Positions 51,539-59,726 are shown, numbered from the stretch's first letter. The stretch: DNA of 64,000 nt from Micromonospora costi (GCF_003626655.1 NZ_RBAN01000003.1:310001-374000); one strand, 5' to 3'. The notes: generated by a model from the sequence alone, not told the origin. A program made the numbers and translations.

Positions 51539-52591
51539 ATGACCCGCGCCGTACTCCCCCGTCCCACGCTCCTGCCGGGCCTCACCCGGCTGTGGCGTGA
51601 CCGGCACACGCTCCAGCTCGGCCTCGGGCCGGGGCACGCCGTCCTGCTCGAGGTCGCCGACCCGCGCGCCGCCCGCCTGCTGGACCTGCTCGACGGCACG
51701 CGCAGCGAACGTGGCGTGCTGACGCACCCGGTCGCCGCCGACGTGGGCGCCGACCAGGCCCGCACGCTCCTCGACGCCCTCCGCGCCGCGGGGCTGCTCG
51801 TTCCCGGGCACTCCCTGCTGCCGCGCGACCTGGCCGGCCCGGCCCGGGCGCGGCTCGCCGCGGAGGCCGGCGCCCTCGCTCTCTCCGCGGCCACCCTGCC
51901 CGCCAGCCCGGCGCAGGTTCTGCGGCGGCGGCGCGCCGCCGCGGTGCTGGTGACCGGCCCCGGCCGGCTCGGCGCGGCGGTGGCCGTGGCCCTCGCCCAG
52001 GCCGGCGTCGGGCAGCTGACGGTGGATCTCGCCGGTCCGGTACGCCCCGCCGACCTCGTCGGCACCGGCATCCCGGCGGCGGATCTCGGACGTCCGCTCG
52101 CCACCGCCACCCGGGAGGCGATGGCCCGGGCGGCTCCCGGCGCCACGACCGCCCAGCGGCGCGGCCGGGTCGACCTGGTGGTGCAGCTCGGCGCCGACCG
52201 CCCCGCGGCCCTGGTCGCGGCCGGTCACGCCCAGCGGCGCCAGCCGCACCTGCTGATCACGGTCCGAGAGGGCGTGGCGGTCGTCGGGCCGATGGTCCGG
52301 CCGCCCGTGGGCCCGTGCCTCAACTGCGTCGACCTGCACCGCGTCGACCGCGACCCGGCCTGGCCCCGGCTGGCCGCCCAACTCGCCGCCGAGGAGCCGA
52401 ACCCGGCGGTCGCCACCGCCACCCTGCTCGCCGCGACCGGGTTCGCCGTGACGGAGGCCCTGGCGCAGCTCGACGGCGGCACTCCGGAGACCCTGGGCGG
52501 GTCGATGGAGATCCACGGCCCCCGCCGGCTGCGCCGCCGTGGCTGGCCGCCGCACCCCGGCTGCGGCTGCTCCCGTGGCGGTCGCCGGTGA
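51539..52591 (+). CDS. ThiF-like (E1-related/TOMM leader-binding-like) protein
   Basis: 350 residues. An N-terminal winged-helix-like region (LLDLLDGTRSERGVL), then a Rossmann domain with VTGPGRLGAAVAVALAQAGVG, the nucleotide loop of ThiF/MoeB proteins in reduced form. The C-terminal part has GPCLNCVDLHRVDRD and ends HPGCGCSRGG, giving a CxxC...CxC zinc site. The arginine finger and catalytic cysteine of true E1 enzymes are not evident, so it may bind rather than activate. ATG at 51539. Confidence 0.75.
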   Translation: MTRAVLPRPTLLPGLTRLWRDRHTLQLGLGPGHAVLLEVADPRAARLLDLLDGTRSERGVLTHPVAADVGADQARTLLDALRAAGLLVPGHSLLPRDLAGPARARLAAEAGALALSAATLPASPAQVLRRRRAAAVLVTGPGRLGAAVAVALAQAGVGQLTVDLAGPVRPADLVGTGIPAADLGRPLATATREAMARAAPGATTAQRRGRVDLVVQLGADRPAALVAAGHAQRRQPHLLITVREGVAVVGPMVRPPVGPCLNCVDLHRVDRDPAWPRLAAQLAAEEPNPAVATATLLAATGFAVTEALAQLDGGTPETLGGSMEIHGPRRLRRRGWPPHPGCGCSRGGRR

Positions 52592-53070
52592 TCTGGGCGG
52601 TGATCGCGGCCCGGCCGCTGGGCCGCCCTATGCCGCGGCGGAGGCGGGCCCCGACCCGCCGCCTGCCCGCCGACACCCGCTGGGTCGGCCGGTCGGGCCT
52701 GGTCGGATCCGAGGCGCTGCCGATCGAGGGTGATCCACTCCGTTCCGGCGATATCGCGGGATCGAGGTGGGACGGATGCCGCCACATCGGCGATCTGGTG
52801 TGGATCATGTGCGGGCGGCCCGGCCGACGGCGGGCCTGGTCGGATCCGGGAGGTGCCAGTCGGGGCTCTCGGGCCGCCGCCTGCCCGCCGACGCCCCGAT
52901 CTCCGAGGCACATCCCGGGCCGCCGCCTGCCCGCCGACGCCCGATTTCCGGAGCCCCCCGGGCCGTCGCCTGTCCGCTGACGCCCGATCTCCGACCGGGC
53001 GTCCGGACCGAACGACGGGTGCCGGGGCGCTCAGCAGCCGCGGGCCGGCAGAGTCGGTAACAATGACCAA
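52592..53070. other. 479-base intergenic region with minisatellite
   Basis: No convincing gene: open frames here come from the repeats at 52871-52998 in several phases. One further related unit (CCGCCGCCTGCCCGCCGACAC) begins near 52656, of which the first 20 bases are shared with the others. Confidence 0.6.
52871..52998. repeat. three-unit imperfect minisatellite (43-46 bp)
   Basis: Units begin at 52871, 52917 and 52960 with GGGCCGCCGCCTGCCCGCCG, then ACGCCCGATCTCCG, with few changes (TT for TC, GTC for GCC). The spacing is 46 and 43 bases, so the frame is not kept and coding is unlikely. Confidence 0.8.
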
Positions 53071-54417
53071 GTGACCGACATCCCGCGCCGGGCCGTGTCC
53101 CGGACCGCCAAGCTCGCCGCACTGCCGCTCGGCTTCGCCGGCCGGACCGTTCTCGGCATGGGAAAGCGCGTCACCGGGCTCGCCTCCGACGTGATCTCCG
53201 CGGAGATCCAGCAGCGCACCGCGGAACAGCTCTTCAGCGTCCTGGGCCAGCTCAAGGGCGGCGCCATGAAGTTCGGTCAGGCGCTGTCGGTGTTCGAGGC
53301 GGCGTTGCCGGAGGAGATCGCCGCACCGTACCGGCAGGCGCTCACCAAGCTCCAGGAGGCGGCGCCGCCGCTGCCCGTCGCCAGCGTGCACAAGGTGCTG
53401 ACCGAGCAGCTCGGCCCCGACTGGCGGGACCGGTTCGTCGAGTTCGACGACAGCCCGGCCGCGGCGGCCAGCATCGGGCAGGTGCACAAGGCGGTCTGGC
53501 GCGACCCCGGGTACGGGCCGTCCGGTTCCCCCCGCCACCGCGACGTGGCCGTCAAGATCCAGTACCCGGGCGCCGGGGACGCCCTGCTCACCGACCTCAA
53601 GCAGCTCTCCCGGCTCGGCGGGATGCTCCGGGCGATCCAGCCCGGGCTGGACGTCAAGCCGCTCCTCGTCGAGCTGCGGGAACGGATCACCGAGGAACTC
53701 GACTACGAGCTGGAGGCCGAGTCGCAGCGGGCGTTCGCGGCCGCGTACGCCGACGACCCGGAGATCTACATCCCGGCCGTGGTCTCGTCCGCGCCCCGCG
53801 TGCTGGTCACCGAGTGGGTCGAGGGCACCCCGCTGGCCGACATCATCCGGGAGGGCAGCGAGGAGCAGCGGGACGAGGCGGGCCGGCTCATGGCCACCCT
53901 GCACCTCTCCGCACCGATGCGGGCCGGGCTGCTGCACGCCGACCCGCACCCGGGCAACTTCCGGTTGCTGGCCGACGGCCGGCTCGGCGTCGTCGACTTC
54001 GGCGCGGTGGCCCGGATGCCCGAGGGCACGCCCGAGCCGATCGGCCGGCTGGCCGGCCTGGCGCTGCGCGGCGACGCCGACGGGGTCGTGAACGGCCTGC
54101 GCGAGGAGGGCTTCCTCAACCAGGACGGCCCCATCGACGCGCAGGCGGTGCTGGACTACATCCGGCCCATGCTGGAGCCGGTGGCCGCCGACGAGTTCCG
54201 GTTCACGCGGGCCTGGCTGCGGGGCGAGGCGGCCCGGCTCGCGAGCCCCCGCTCCCCCGCGTACCAGCTGGGCCGGCAGCTCAACCTGCCCCCGTCGTAC
54301 CTGCTCATCCACCGGGTCACGCTCGGCTCGATCGGGGTGCTCTGCCAGCTCGAGGCCAGGGCGCCGTACCGGAGCATCCTGGAGCGCTGGCTGCCCGGCT
54401 TCGCGCCGGTCGCCTGA
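53071..54417 (+). CDS. ABC1/UbiB-family atypical kinase (Rv3197-like)
   Basis: 448 residues. All family motifs are present: KxGQ in GGAMKFGQALS, Ala-rich loop AAAASIGQVHKA, VAVKIQYPG (Lys), ELDYELEAESQ, catalytic HADPHPGNF and metal VVDFGAVAR. UbiB relatives act on lipid-soluble quinone pathways; in mycobacteria the neighbour of whiB7 is of this family and is sometimes mis-called an ABC transporter. No membrane segment. GTG at 53071. Confidence 0.93.
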   Translation: MTDIPRRAVSRTAKLAALPLGFAGRTVLGMGKRVTGLASDVISAEIQQRTAEQLFSVLGQLKGGAMKFGQALSVFEAALPEEIAAPYRQALTKLQEAAPPLPVASVHKVLTEQLGPDWRDRFVEFDDSPAAAASIGQVHKAVWRDPGYGPSGSPRHRDVAVKIQYPGAGDALLTDLKQLSRLGGMLRAIQPGLDVKPLLVELRERITEELDYELEAESQRAFAAAYADDPEIYIPAVVSSAPRVLVTEWVEGTPLADIIREGSEEQRDEAGRLMATLHLSAPMRAGLLHADPHPGNFRLLADGRLGVVDFGAVARMPEGTPEPIGRLAGLALRGDADGVVNGLREEGFLNQDGPIDAQAVLDYIRPMLEPVAADEFRFTRAWLRGEAARLASPRSPAYQLGRQLNLPPSYLLIHRVTLGSIGVLCQLEARAPYRSILERWLPGFAPVA

Positions 54418-54494
54418 CGGCCCCCGGGCCGTCGCGCGCTGCGGGTGCCCGGGCCCCGGCCCCGGGCACGGTGCCGTCCGCCGGAACGCCGCGG

Positions 54495-54523
54495 GGCGGG
54501 CGGCCGGAGACCGGCCACCCGCC
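54495..54523. terminator. terminator between ABC1 kinase and the whiB7 operon
   Basis: A 13-base-pair stem with one mismatch (54495-54507 with 54511-54523) and an AGA loop. A second hairpin GTGCCCGGG/CCCGGGCAC lies at 54445-54469. Confidence 0.7.
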
Positions 54524-54537
54524 CCAGGTGGGTGATG

Positions 54538-54771
54538 TCAGAGAGTGCCCAGTTCGTACGCCGACTGCTTGCGGCTGTTCATGGCGACGGTGCGGGCGGA
54601 TCGGGTTGCCTCAGTGCTCGTGGTGCGACCGGCCTGAGGCCGGCGCATTCGAGCCCGGGACAACGCTTCGTGGAGTAGTTGCATCTCGATGGCTCCGTTC
54701 GGGACGTGCAGCATGGTGTTCTCACTCATCACCGGCGTGACACCGGCATAGTTGGGACGGGTCGGGTTCAT
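54538..54771 (-). CDS. 77-residue protein cotranscribed with whiB7
   Basis: Begins MNPTRPNYAGVTPVM. A short amphipathic helix AIEMQLLHEALSRARMRR lies near residues 28-44, and the rest is Arg/Ser/Thr-rich. No family recognised. Its ATG is one base after the whiB7 stop (TGACATG), so it must be translated with whiB7. No ribosome site of its own. Role unknown; a co-regulator or resistance factor would be speculation. Confidence 0.72.
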   Translation of the reverse strand: MNPTRPNYAGVTPVMSENTMLHVPNGAIEMQLLHEALSRARMRRPQAGRTTSTEATRSARTVAMNSRKQSAYELGTL

Positions 54772-54772
54772 G

Positions 54773-55141
54773 TCAGGCCGCCAGCCGGACCGCGTTACGC
54801 CCCTGGGCCAGACCACTGGCCGCGAGACGCGCCTCGGCCTCGACCCGGAGAGCGGCGTCGCGGGCGACGTCCTCCTTGCGCGGACGGCCACGGGGCCGCT
54901 TGCGCGGAACGACCGCGCCACGCTCGAAGATCTCGCCACCCCAGACGCCCCAGGGCTCGGCCCGCTCCACGGCACCGGCGAGGCACTCGACGCGCAGCGG
55001 GCAGTCCCCGCAGAGCGACTTGGCCAGCTCGAGCTCGGTGGGCGAGTCGGAGAACCACAGGTCGGGGTCGAACTTCCGGCAGGGCAGGTTCGCCTCCAGC
55101 TCGACGCTCACGTCGAGCGAGGCCAACGCCAGACTCATCAC
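54773..55141 (-). CDS. whiB7: WhiB7 (WblC) antibiotic-resistance transcription factor
   Basis: 122 residues. Iron-sulfur cysteines in LPCRKFD, LCGDCPLRVEC; the GVWGGE turn; and a C-terminal AT-hook (KRPRGRPRKED), which together define WhiB7. It binds SigA and AT-rich DNA upstream of -35 elements and turns on intrinsic resistance genes when ribosomes are inhibited. GTG at 55141 or ATG at 55138; GAGAGG is upstream. The long leader (next features) strongly suggests attenuation control. Synteny with uvrD2 and mycoredoxin is as in mycobacteria. Confidence 0.95.
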   Translation of the reverse strand: MMSLALASLDVSVELEANLPCRKFDPDLWFSDSPTELELAKSLCGDCPLRVECLAGAVERAEPWGVWGGEIFERGAVVPRKRPRGRPRKEDVARDAALRVEAEARLAASGLAQGRNAVRLAA

Positions 55142-55202
55142 CCGGTCACCTCTCTCTCACTTCGATCTCGTGGATCGCTACTTCCGACTACTTCGGCGGG
55201 AC

Positions 55203-55292
55203 AAAAAACTGAGGCCGCGGATCCCGGTGTGCGGGTTCCGCGGCCTCGAGGTGAGCCGGTGGTCTGGTGATCAGACCGGTCTACCTCGAGGT
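55203..55292 (-). promoter_or_regulatory. whiB7 attenuator: terminator and competing antiterminator
   Basis: Terminator: minus-strand GAGGCCGCGGA (55247-55237) pairs with TCCGCGGCCTC (55221-55211), 11 pairs plus 4 inner pairs, then six U at 55208-55203. Antiterminator: ACCTCGAGGT (55292-55283, within the leader ORF) can pair with ACCTCGAGG (55252-55244), which overlaps the terminator's 5' arm. The two folds cannot coexist. A third small hairpin, GGTCTG/CAGACC, spans the leader ORF stop. Confidence 0.85.
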
Positions 55293-55525
55293 GGAACACC
55301 GCGGACGTCCATGCGCTTCTTGGCGACATCGACGCCCTTGCCCGTGAAGCCACTGGTCCCCTCGACTCCGATCGGCGCGACGGTGAGGTTCAGCTCGGCC
55401 TGAACCTGGACCTGGTGCACCTGCGGAACCGACGGTCGTGCGGCGGTAAGGGCCACCCGGACAGCCGACAGCGGAGCGATGGCAGCAGGCAGCGCCGCCG
55501 GACGCTCATAGGTGAAGATCTCCAT
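55271..55525 (-). CDS. 84-codon leader ORF of whiB7
   Basis: MEIFTYERPAALPAAIAPLS is the start; the protein ends RGVPPRGRPV. A very strong GGAGGTG six bases before the ATG shows that it is translated. It stops 130 bases upstream of whiB7, and its final codons contain one arm of the antiterminator, so ribosome position would decide terminator formation. No protein family recognised. It could instead encode a functional small protein, but its position and overlap with the RNA structure favour a regulatory role. Confidence 0.8.
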   Translation of the reverse strand: MEIFTYERPAALPAAIAPLSAVRVALTAARPSVPQVHQVQVQAELNLTVAPIGVEGTSGFTGKGVDVAKKRMDVRGVPPRGRPV

Positions 55526-55614
55526 TGGTGCCACCTCCCTCACGTTCCTCGAATCGACTGGACCTACCCCTCGTGAGCAGGCCGAATGGCGCCGCTCGCG
55601 AGGTGTGTCCTGAG

Positions 55615-55650
55615 GCTATGCCTCCCCGCGGGGGGAGGGCAAACGAATTT
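55615..55650 (-). promoter_or_regulatory. whiB7 autoregulated promoter
   Basis: Minus-strand -35 TTTGCC (55643-55638) and -10 CATAGC (55620-55615) are exactly 17 bases apart. An AT-rich element TAAATT (55651-55646) lies directly upstream of -35, where WhiB7 is known to bind via its AT-hook. It overlaps the uvrD2 stop codon. The spacer holds a CCTCCCC/GGGGAGG palindrome. Confidence 0.65.
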
Positions 55651-57811
55651 ACGGCTCGATTTCGAAAGTTTTCTCCGGGCAGACGTCGTCGACCGCCGCG
55701 CCCTTCACCAACGCCAGTACGGACTCGCCGTAGAGGCCCAGTTTGCGGGGACCTATCCCGGCGATCGCGATCAGATCCTCGGCGCGGCCCGGCCGCCGTT
55801 CGGCCAGCGCGGTCAGCGTGGCGTCGGTGAAGACCACGTACGCGGGCACCTTCTGTGCCCCGGCCACCCGGCGGCGCCACTCGCGCAGCCGCTCGTGGAG
55901 GGCCTCGTCGATGTCGGAAGGGCAGGTCGCGCAGCGGCCCAGTTTCCGCTCCGGGCCGGCGAGCAGGGTCGCACCGCAGATCCGGCAGGAGACGATCTGC
56001 GTGCGGCGCCGCTCCGGCCGTGCCGCCGGGCCGGTGCCGCGCGCGCGTTCACCGCCGCCGGAGCGGTCGAGCTGGGGCAGGAACCGCGAGGGCCGCCGGG
56101 CCCGCCCACCCGGGGAACGCGCCACGGCGTACGACAGCCACAGCCACTCCCGGGCCCGGGTGACGCCCACGTAGAGCAGCCGGCGTTCCTCCTCCACCTG
56201 CTCCACGGTCTTCGCGTACGTGGTGGGCAGGGTGCCCTCGGAGAGCCCGACCAGGAACACGGCGTCCCACTCCAGCCCCTTCGCCGAGTGCAGCGAGGCG
56301 AGGGTCACGCCCTCCACCGTCGGGGCGTGCTGCTGGGCGGCCCGGCGGTGCAGCTCGTCGGTGAAATCGGCCAGCGTCACGGGGCGCTCGACGGCGGCGG
56401 CCTCACCGATCGGGAGCACGGTCGGCGTGGCCGCGTACTCCTCGGCGAGCTGCACCAGCGCGGCGAGGGCCTCCCAGCGCTCGCGGGCGGCGCCACCGGC
56501 CGGCGGCGCGTCCGGCGCCCAACCGACCGCGGCGAGCGCCTCCACCACGGCGGCCGGGAGCGGGGTCTCCCCGGGGATGGAGCGGGTGGCGGCGCGCAGC
56601 GCGACCATCGCCTGCCGCACCTCGGCGCGTTCGAAGAACCGCTCCGCGCCCTGCACCACGTACGGCACCTCGGCCTCGGTGAGCGCCTTCTCGTACGCCT
56701 CGGACTGCGCGTTGGTGCGGAACAGCACGGCGATCTCGCGGGCGGGGGTGCCGGCGTCGACGAGCGCGCGCGCCCGGGCCGCTACGGCGTTCGCCTCGGC
56801 CGGCTCGTCGGTGAAGATCCGCAGCTCCGGTTCGGGGCCGGGCGGGCGCTGCCCCCGCAGTTCGAGGCGCAGCCGGGCCTCGGTGCCGCGGGCCTGCGAG
56901 ATCACCGCGTTGGCGAGCCCGACGACCTGCGGGGTGGAACGGTAGTCGCGCACCAGCCGCACCACCACGGCGTTGCGGTGCCGGCGCGGGAAGTCGACCA
57001 GGTACGACGAGGTCGCCCCGGTGAAGGAGTAGATCGTCTGGCTGGCGTCGCCGACCACGGTCAGGTCGTCCCGCCCGCCGAGCCACGCCTCCAGCAGCCG
57101 CTGCTGCAGCGGGTTGACGTCCTGGTACTCGTCGACCACGAAGTGCCGGTACTGCGCCCGCACCTGCTCGGCGACGTCGGCGTGCTCCTCGATCCCCCAC
57201 ACCGCGGCGCGCAGCATGTCCTCGAAGTCGATCACCCCGTTGCCGCGCTTGATCTTTTCGTACGCCGCGAAGACCTCGGCCACCTTCGCCGGCTCGTGCG
57301 GGGTCTCGCGCAGCGCCTTGGCGGCGGCCACCACGTACTCGCCCGGCTCGACCAGCGACGACTTGGCCCACTCGATCTCGCCGGCCAGGTCCCGAGCGGC
57401 GGCCCGGTCGGTGCGTAGCCCGACCCGCGCCGCGGCGAGCGTCACGAGCCGCACCTTACTGTCCAGCAGCTCGGGCATGGCCCGCCCGTCGAGCAGGCGG
57501 GGCGCGAAGTAGCGCACCTGGCGCAGGGCCGCCGCGTGAAAGGTGCGTGCCTGGACGCCGTTCACCCCGAGCTGGGTGAGCCGGTGTCGCATCTCGGCGG
57601 CGGCCCGGGCGGTGAACGTGACCGCCAGCACGTGCCGGGCGGAGATCTCCCCGGTGAGCGCGCGGTGGGCGATCCGCGAGGTGATGGCCCGGGTCTTGCC
57701 GGTGCCGGCGCCCGCGAGGACGCAGACCGGACCGGCCGGCGCGGTCACCGCGCTGCGCTGCTCGGGATCCAGCCCGGCGAGCACCCGGTCGGCCGTTGAG
57801 TGAACCACCAC
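55649..57811 (-). CDS. uvrD2: ATP-dependent DNA helicase UvrD2
   Basis: 720 residues, superfamily 1A helicase. Walker A AGAGTGKTRAITSRI, motif II VDEYQDVNPLQQ, motif III VVGDASQTIYSFTGA, motif VI YVGVTRAREWLWL. A C-terminal extension has a four-Cys zinc site (CRICGATL and CATCPSD) and an HRDC domain (about 640-715), the layout of mycobacterial UvrD2. 3'-5' unwinding in repair is the expected role. GTG at 57811; a second GTG follows three bases later. Divergent from mycoredoxin. Confidence 0.95.
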   Translation of the reverse strand: MVVHSTADRVLAGLDPEQRSAVTAPAGPVCVLAGAGTGKTRAITSRIAHRALTGEISARHVLAVTFTARAAAEMRHRLTQLGVNGVQARTFHAAALRQVRYFAPRLLDGRAMPELLDSKVRLVTLAAARVGLRTDRAAARDLAGEIEWAKSSLVEPGEYVVAAAKALRETPHEPAKVAEVFAAYEKIKRGNGVIDFEDMLRAAVWGIEEHADVAEQVRAQYRHFVVDEYQDVNPLQQRLLEAWLGGRDDLTVVGDASQTIYSFTGATSSYLVDFPRRHRNAVVVRLVRDYRSTPQVVGLANAVISQARGTEARLRLELRGQRPPGPEPELRIFTDEPAEANAVAARARALVDAGTPAREIAVLFRTNAQSEAYEKALTEAEVPYVVQGAERFFERAEVRQAMVALRAATRSIPGETPLPAAVVEALAAVGWAPDAPPAGGAARERWEALAALVQLAEEYAATPTVLPIGEAAAVERPVTLADFTDELHRRAAQQHAPTVEGVTLASLHSAKGLEWDAVFLVGLSEGTLPTTYAKTVEQVEEERRLLYVGVTRAREWLWLSYAVARSPGGRARRPSRFLPQLDRSGGGERARGTGPAARPERRRTQIVSCRICGATLLAGPERKLGRCATCPSDIDEALHERLREWRRRVAGAQKVPAYVVFTDATLTALAERRPGRAEDLIAIAGIGPRKLGLYGESVLALVKGAAVDDVCPEKTFEIEP

Positions 57812-57816
57812 AGCCA

Positions 57817-57843
57817 GGAATTCTGGCAGCCGCCCCGGACGTT
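57817..57843 (+). promoter_or_regulatory. SigR-like promoter of the mycoredoxin gene
   Basis: GGAAT (57817-57821) and GTT (57841-57843) are separated by 19 bases, one more than the ideal SigR spacing. The start of transcription would be near 57853, about 50 bases before the mycoredoxin ATG. Confidence 0.55.
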
Positions 57844-57903
57844 GCAGCGGATAGCCTCGGCTTGATCGGCAAGCCGCCGGGCGGACCGTGGGAGGATCAC
57901 ACC

Positions 57904-58149
57904 ATGCTGACGATGTATTCCACCTCGTGGTGCGGCTACTGCCACCGGCTCAAGTCGCAGCTCGACCGGGCGGGCATCGGGTACGAGGTGGTCGACATCG
58001 AGCGGGACCCGCAGGCCGCGGAGTTCGTGATGAGCGTCAACGGCGGCAACCAGACCGTCCCGACCCTGCGCTTCGCGGACGGCAGCGCGCTCACCAACCC
58101 GTCCATCACCGAGGTCAAGCAGCACCTCGAGGCCATCACCGCCGTCTGA
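57904..58149 (+). CDS. mrx1: mycoredoxin (glutaredoxin-like, mycothiol-dependent)
   Basis: 81 residues. Thioredoxin-fold protein with active site STSWCGYCHRL and the cis-Pro segment GNQTVPTLRFADG. The CGYC motif and length match Mrx1 (Rv3198A), which removes mycothiol from oxidised protein thiols. GGGAGG eight bases before the ATG at 57904 makes this start better than the GTG at 57796. Confidence 0.93.
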   Translation: MLTMYSTSWCGYCHRLKSQLDRAGIGYEVVDIERDPQAAEFVMSVNGGNQTVPTLRFADGSALTNPSITEVKQHLEAITAV

Positions 58150-58163
58150 GCCCTCGTACCGCC

Positions 58164-58201
58164 GAAGAAGGCGGCCGTCCCACCGGACGGCCGCCTTCTT
58201 C
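58164..58201. terminator. terminator between mycoredoxin and MFS genes
   Basis: A perfect 17-base-pair stem (58164-58180 with 58185-58201), CACC loop, in the convergent gap 14 bases after the mycoredoxin stop. On the plus strand followed by CGTTTCC. Confidence 0.88.
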
Positions 58202-58228
58202 CGTTTCCGGCTCCGGTGGCCGCGGACG

Positions 58229-59500
58229 TCATCGCCCGCGCTGGCGGCGTGTCGCGGCGATCACGTCGTGGTCGTCCGGGCGGCGGGGCGACGGGACGCG
58301 CGGGCGGGTGGAGGTACCGGGCGGTCGGGTCAGGTGCCGGGCCCGCCAGAGGTACGCGCCCGCGAGCAGCGTGACCGTCCCGGTGAGGAGGAAGAGCAGC
58401 CGGTAGTCGAGCGCGCCGACCAGGAGCGCGCCGGCGCCGATCGAGAGCGCCTGCGGCCCGCTGACCACGGCCTCCGCGGCGGCCGCTACCCGGCCGAGCA
58501 GGCGCGGCGGGGTACGGCGCTGGATGAGCGTGTTGAGCCCCACCATGGTCAGCGGCAGCGAGAACCCCGCCAGCAGCACCGCCACGACGCCGACCCGCAG
58601 GTCGGGGTACGCGAGCGCCAGCGCGGCCGGCCCGAAGAAGGCCACCCCGGCGGCCAGTGTGCCCACCTCGCCGAGACGGCGTACGGCACCGGGCGAGCAG
58701 AGGCCGCCCACCAGTCCGCCGACGCCCTGCACGGTGACCAGCACGCCGACGAACGCGGCGTCCCGGTGCAGGCCCTGGTCGACGTACGCGAAGATCAGTG
58801 ACTCGGTGAAGCCCATCACCAGCGAGCCGAGCGCGTAGCCGAGGAGTGCCCGGCGCAGCGCCGGCTCCCCGGACAGGTGCCGCAGCCCGGCGCCGAGGTC
58901 GAGGGGCCAGGCCGGTCCGGCACCGGGCGGCGCCGTCTCCGCCGTGCGCAGCAGGCCCACCACGCCGGCCGCGGTCAGGAAGCCGAGCACGCCGACCGCG
59001 GCCAGCGCCGCCCCGCCGATCGCGGCGTAGAGGCCGGCGCCCGCGAGGGGGCCGACCAGCCGCAGCCCCTGGCGTACGGTCTGGAGGGCGCCGTTCGCCT
59101 CGGCCAGCAGTTCCACCGGCACGAGCTGCCGGATCAGCCCGCTGAGCGCGGCGCTGAGGGCCAGGTAGGAGAGCCCGTAGAGGGCGGCCACCGCGTAGAC
59201 GATCCACACGTCGGCCCGGGTACGCACCAGGAAGAGCGGGCTGATGAGCAGCGCGGTCACCAGGTTGGCGGTGACGAAGAACGGCCGGCGCGGGTAGCGG
59301 TCGACGACCCACCCGACGAGCGGCGCGAGCGCCATCGGCGCGATGACCGCGAAGATCGTGGCGCCGGCCAGACCGTCGGACCCGGTCAGGTCCTTGACCC
59401 AGATGGCCAGCGCGAGCAGCAGGATCGACTCCGCGCTCATGCTGGCCAGCAGCCCGCAGAAGAGCAGGCGGAACTCGGGTCGGCGCAGGACGGTGCGCAT
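58229..59500 (-). CDS. MFS transporter (enterobactin/macrolide exporter-like)
   Basis: 423 residues with 12 membrane segments. Motif A-like VGWVVDRYPRRPFFV (about 65) and ALYGLSYLALSAALSGLIRQLVP fit the EntS/macrolide efflux branch of the MFS. Basic, Pro-rich C-terminal tail. GGAGGACCC before the ATG at 59500 fixes the start. Substrate unknown. It lies near whiB7, whose regulon often includes exporters, but I see no WhiB7-type promoter in front of it. Confidence 0.85.
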   Translation of the reverse strand: MRTVLRRPEFRLLFCGLLASMSAESILLLALAIWVKDLTGSDGLAGATIFAVIAPMALAPLVGWVVDRYPRRPFFVTANLVTALLISPLFLVRTRADVWIVYAVAALYGLSYLALSAALSGLIRQLVPVELLAEANGALQTVRQGLRLVGPLAGAGLYAAIGGAALAAVGVLGFLTAAGVVGLLRTAETAPPGAGPAWPLDLGAGLRHLSGEPALRRALLGYALGSLVMGFTESLIFAYVDQGLHRDAAFVGVLVTVQGVGGLVGGLCSPGAVRRLGEVGTLAAGVAFFGPAALALAYPDLRVGVVAVLLAGFSLPLTMVGLNTLIQRRTPPRLLGRVAAAAEAVVSGPQALSIGAGALLVGALDYRLLFLLTGTVTLLAGAYLWRARHLTRPPGTSTRPRVPSPRRPDDHDVIAATRRQRGR

Positions 59501-59726
59501 GGGTCCTCCGACTCGCGGTGGCGCGCCCCGGGCGGGCACGGTCGTCCGTGGAGCGTCCGTTCCGGACGTGGCGTCCGGCGGTCGCACGGTCCACGGTCCC
59601 CTTTTCTGCAAGACACGCCCCCGCCGGAACCTCCGACACCGGTCGCGCCGTCCATACTGACGGTGGGGGGCGAACTTCATACAGTTACCGTCGCGTTTCA
59701 CGACGGTCGATGGGAAAGAGGACACC

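Noticed and set aside
52871..52998. Possible short CRISPR array
   Set aside because: Units are tandem without unique spacers, lengths vary, and no cas genes are present; it is a minisatellite.
52690..53060. Short proteins with RRLPADA-like repeats in three frames
   Set aside because: They arise from the minisatellite being read in different phases; no ribosome site or conserved start.
57796..58149. Mycoredoxin starting at GTG 57796
   Set aside because: It would add 36 non-conserved residues and lie upstream of the likely promoter; the ATG at 57904 has a good ribosome site.
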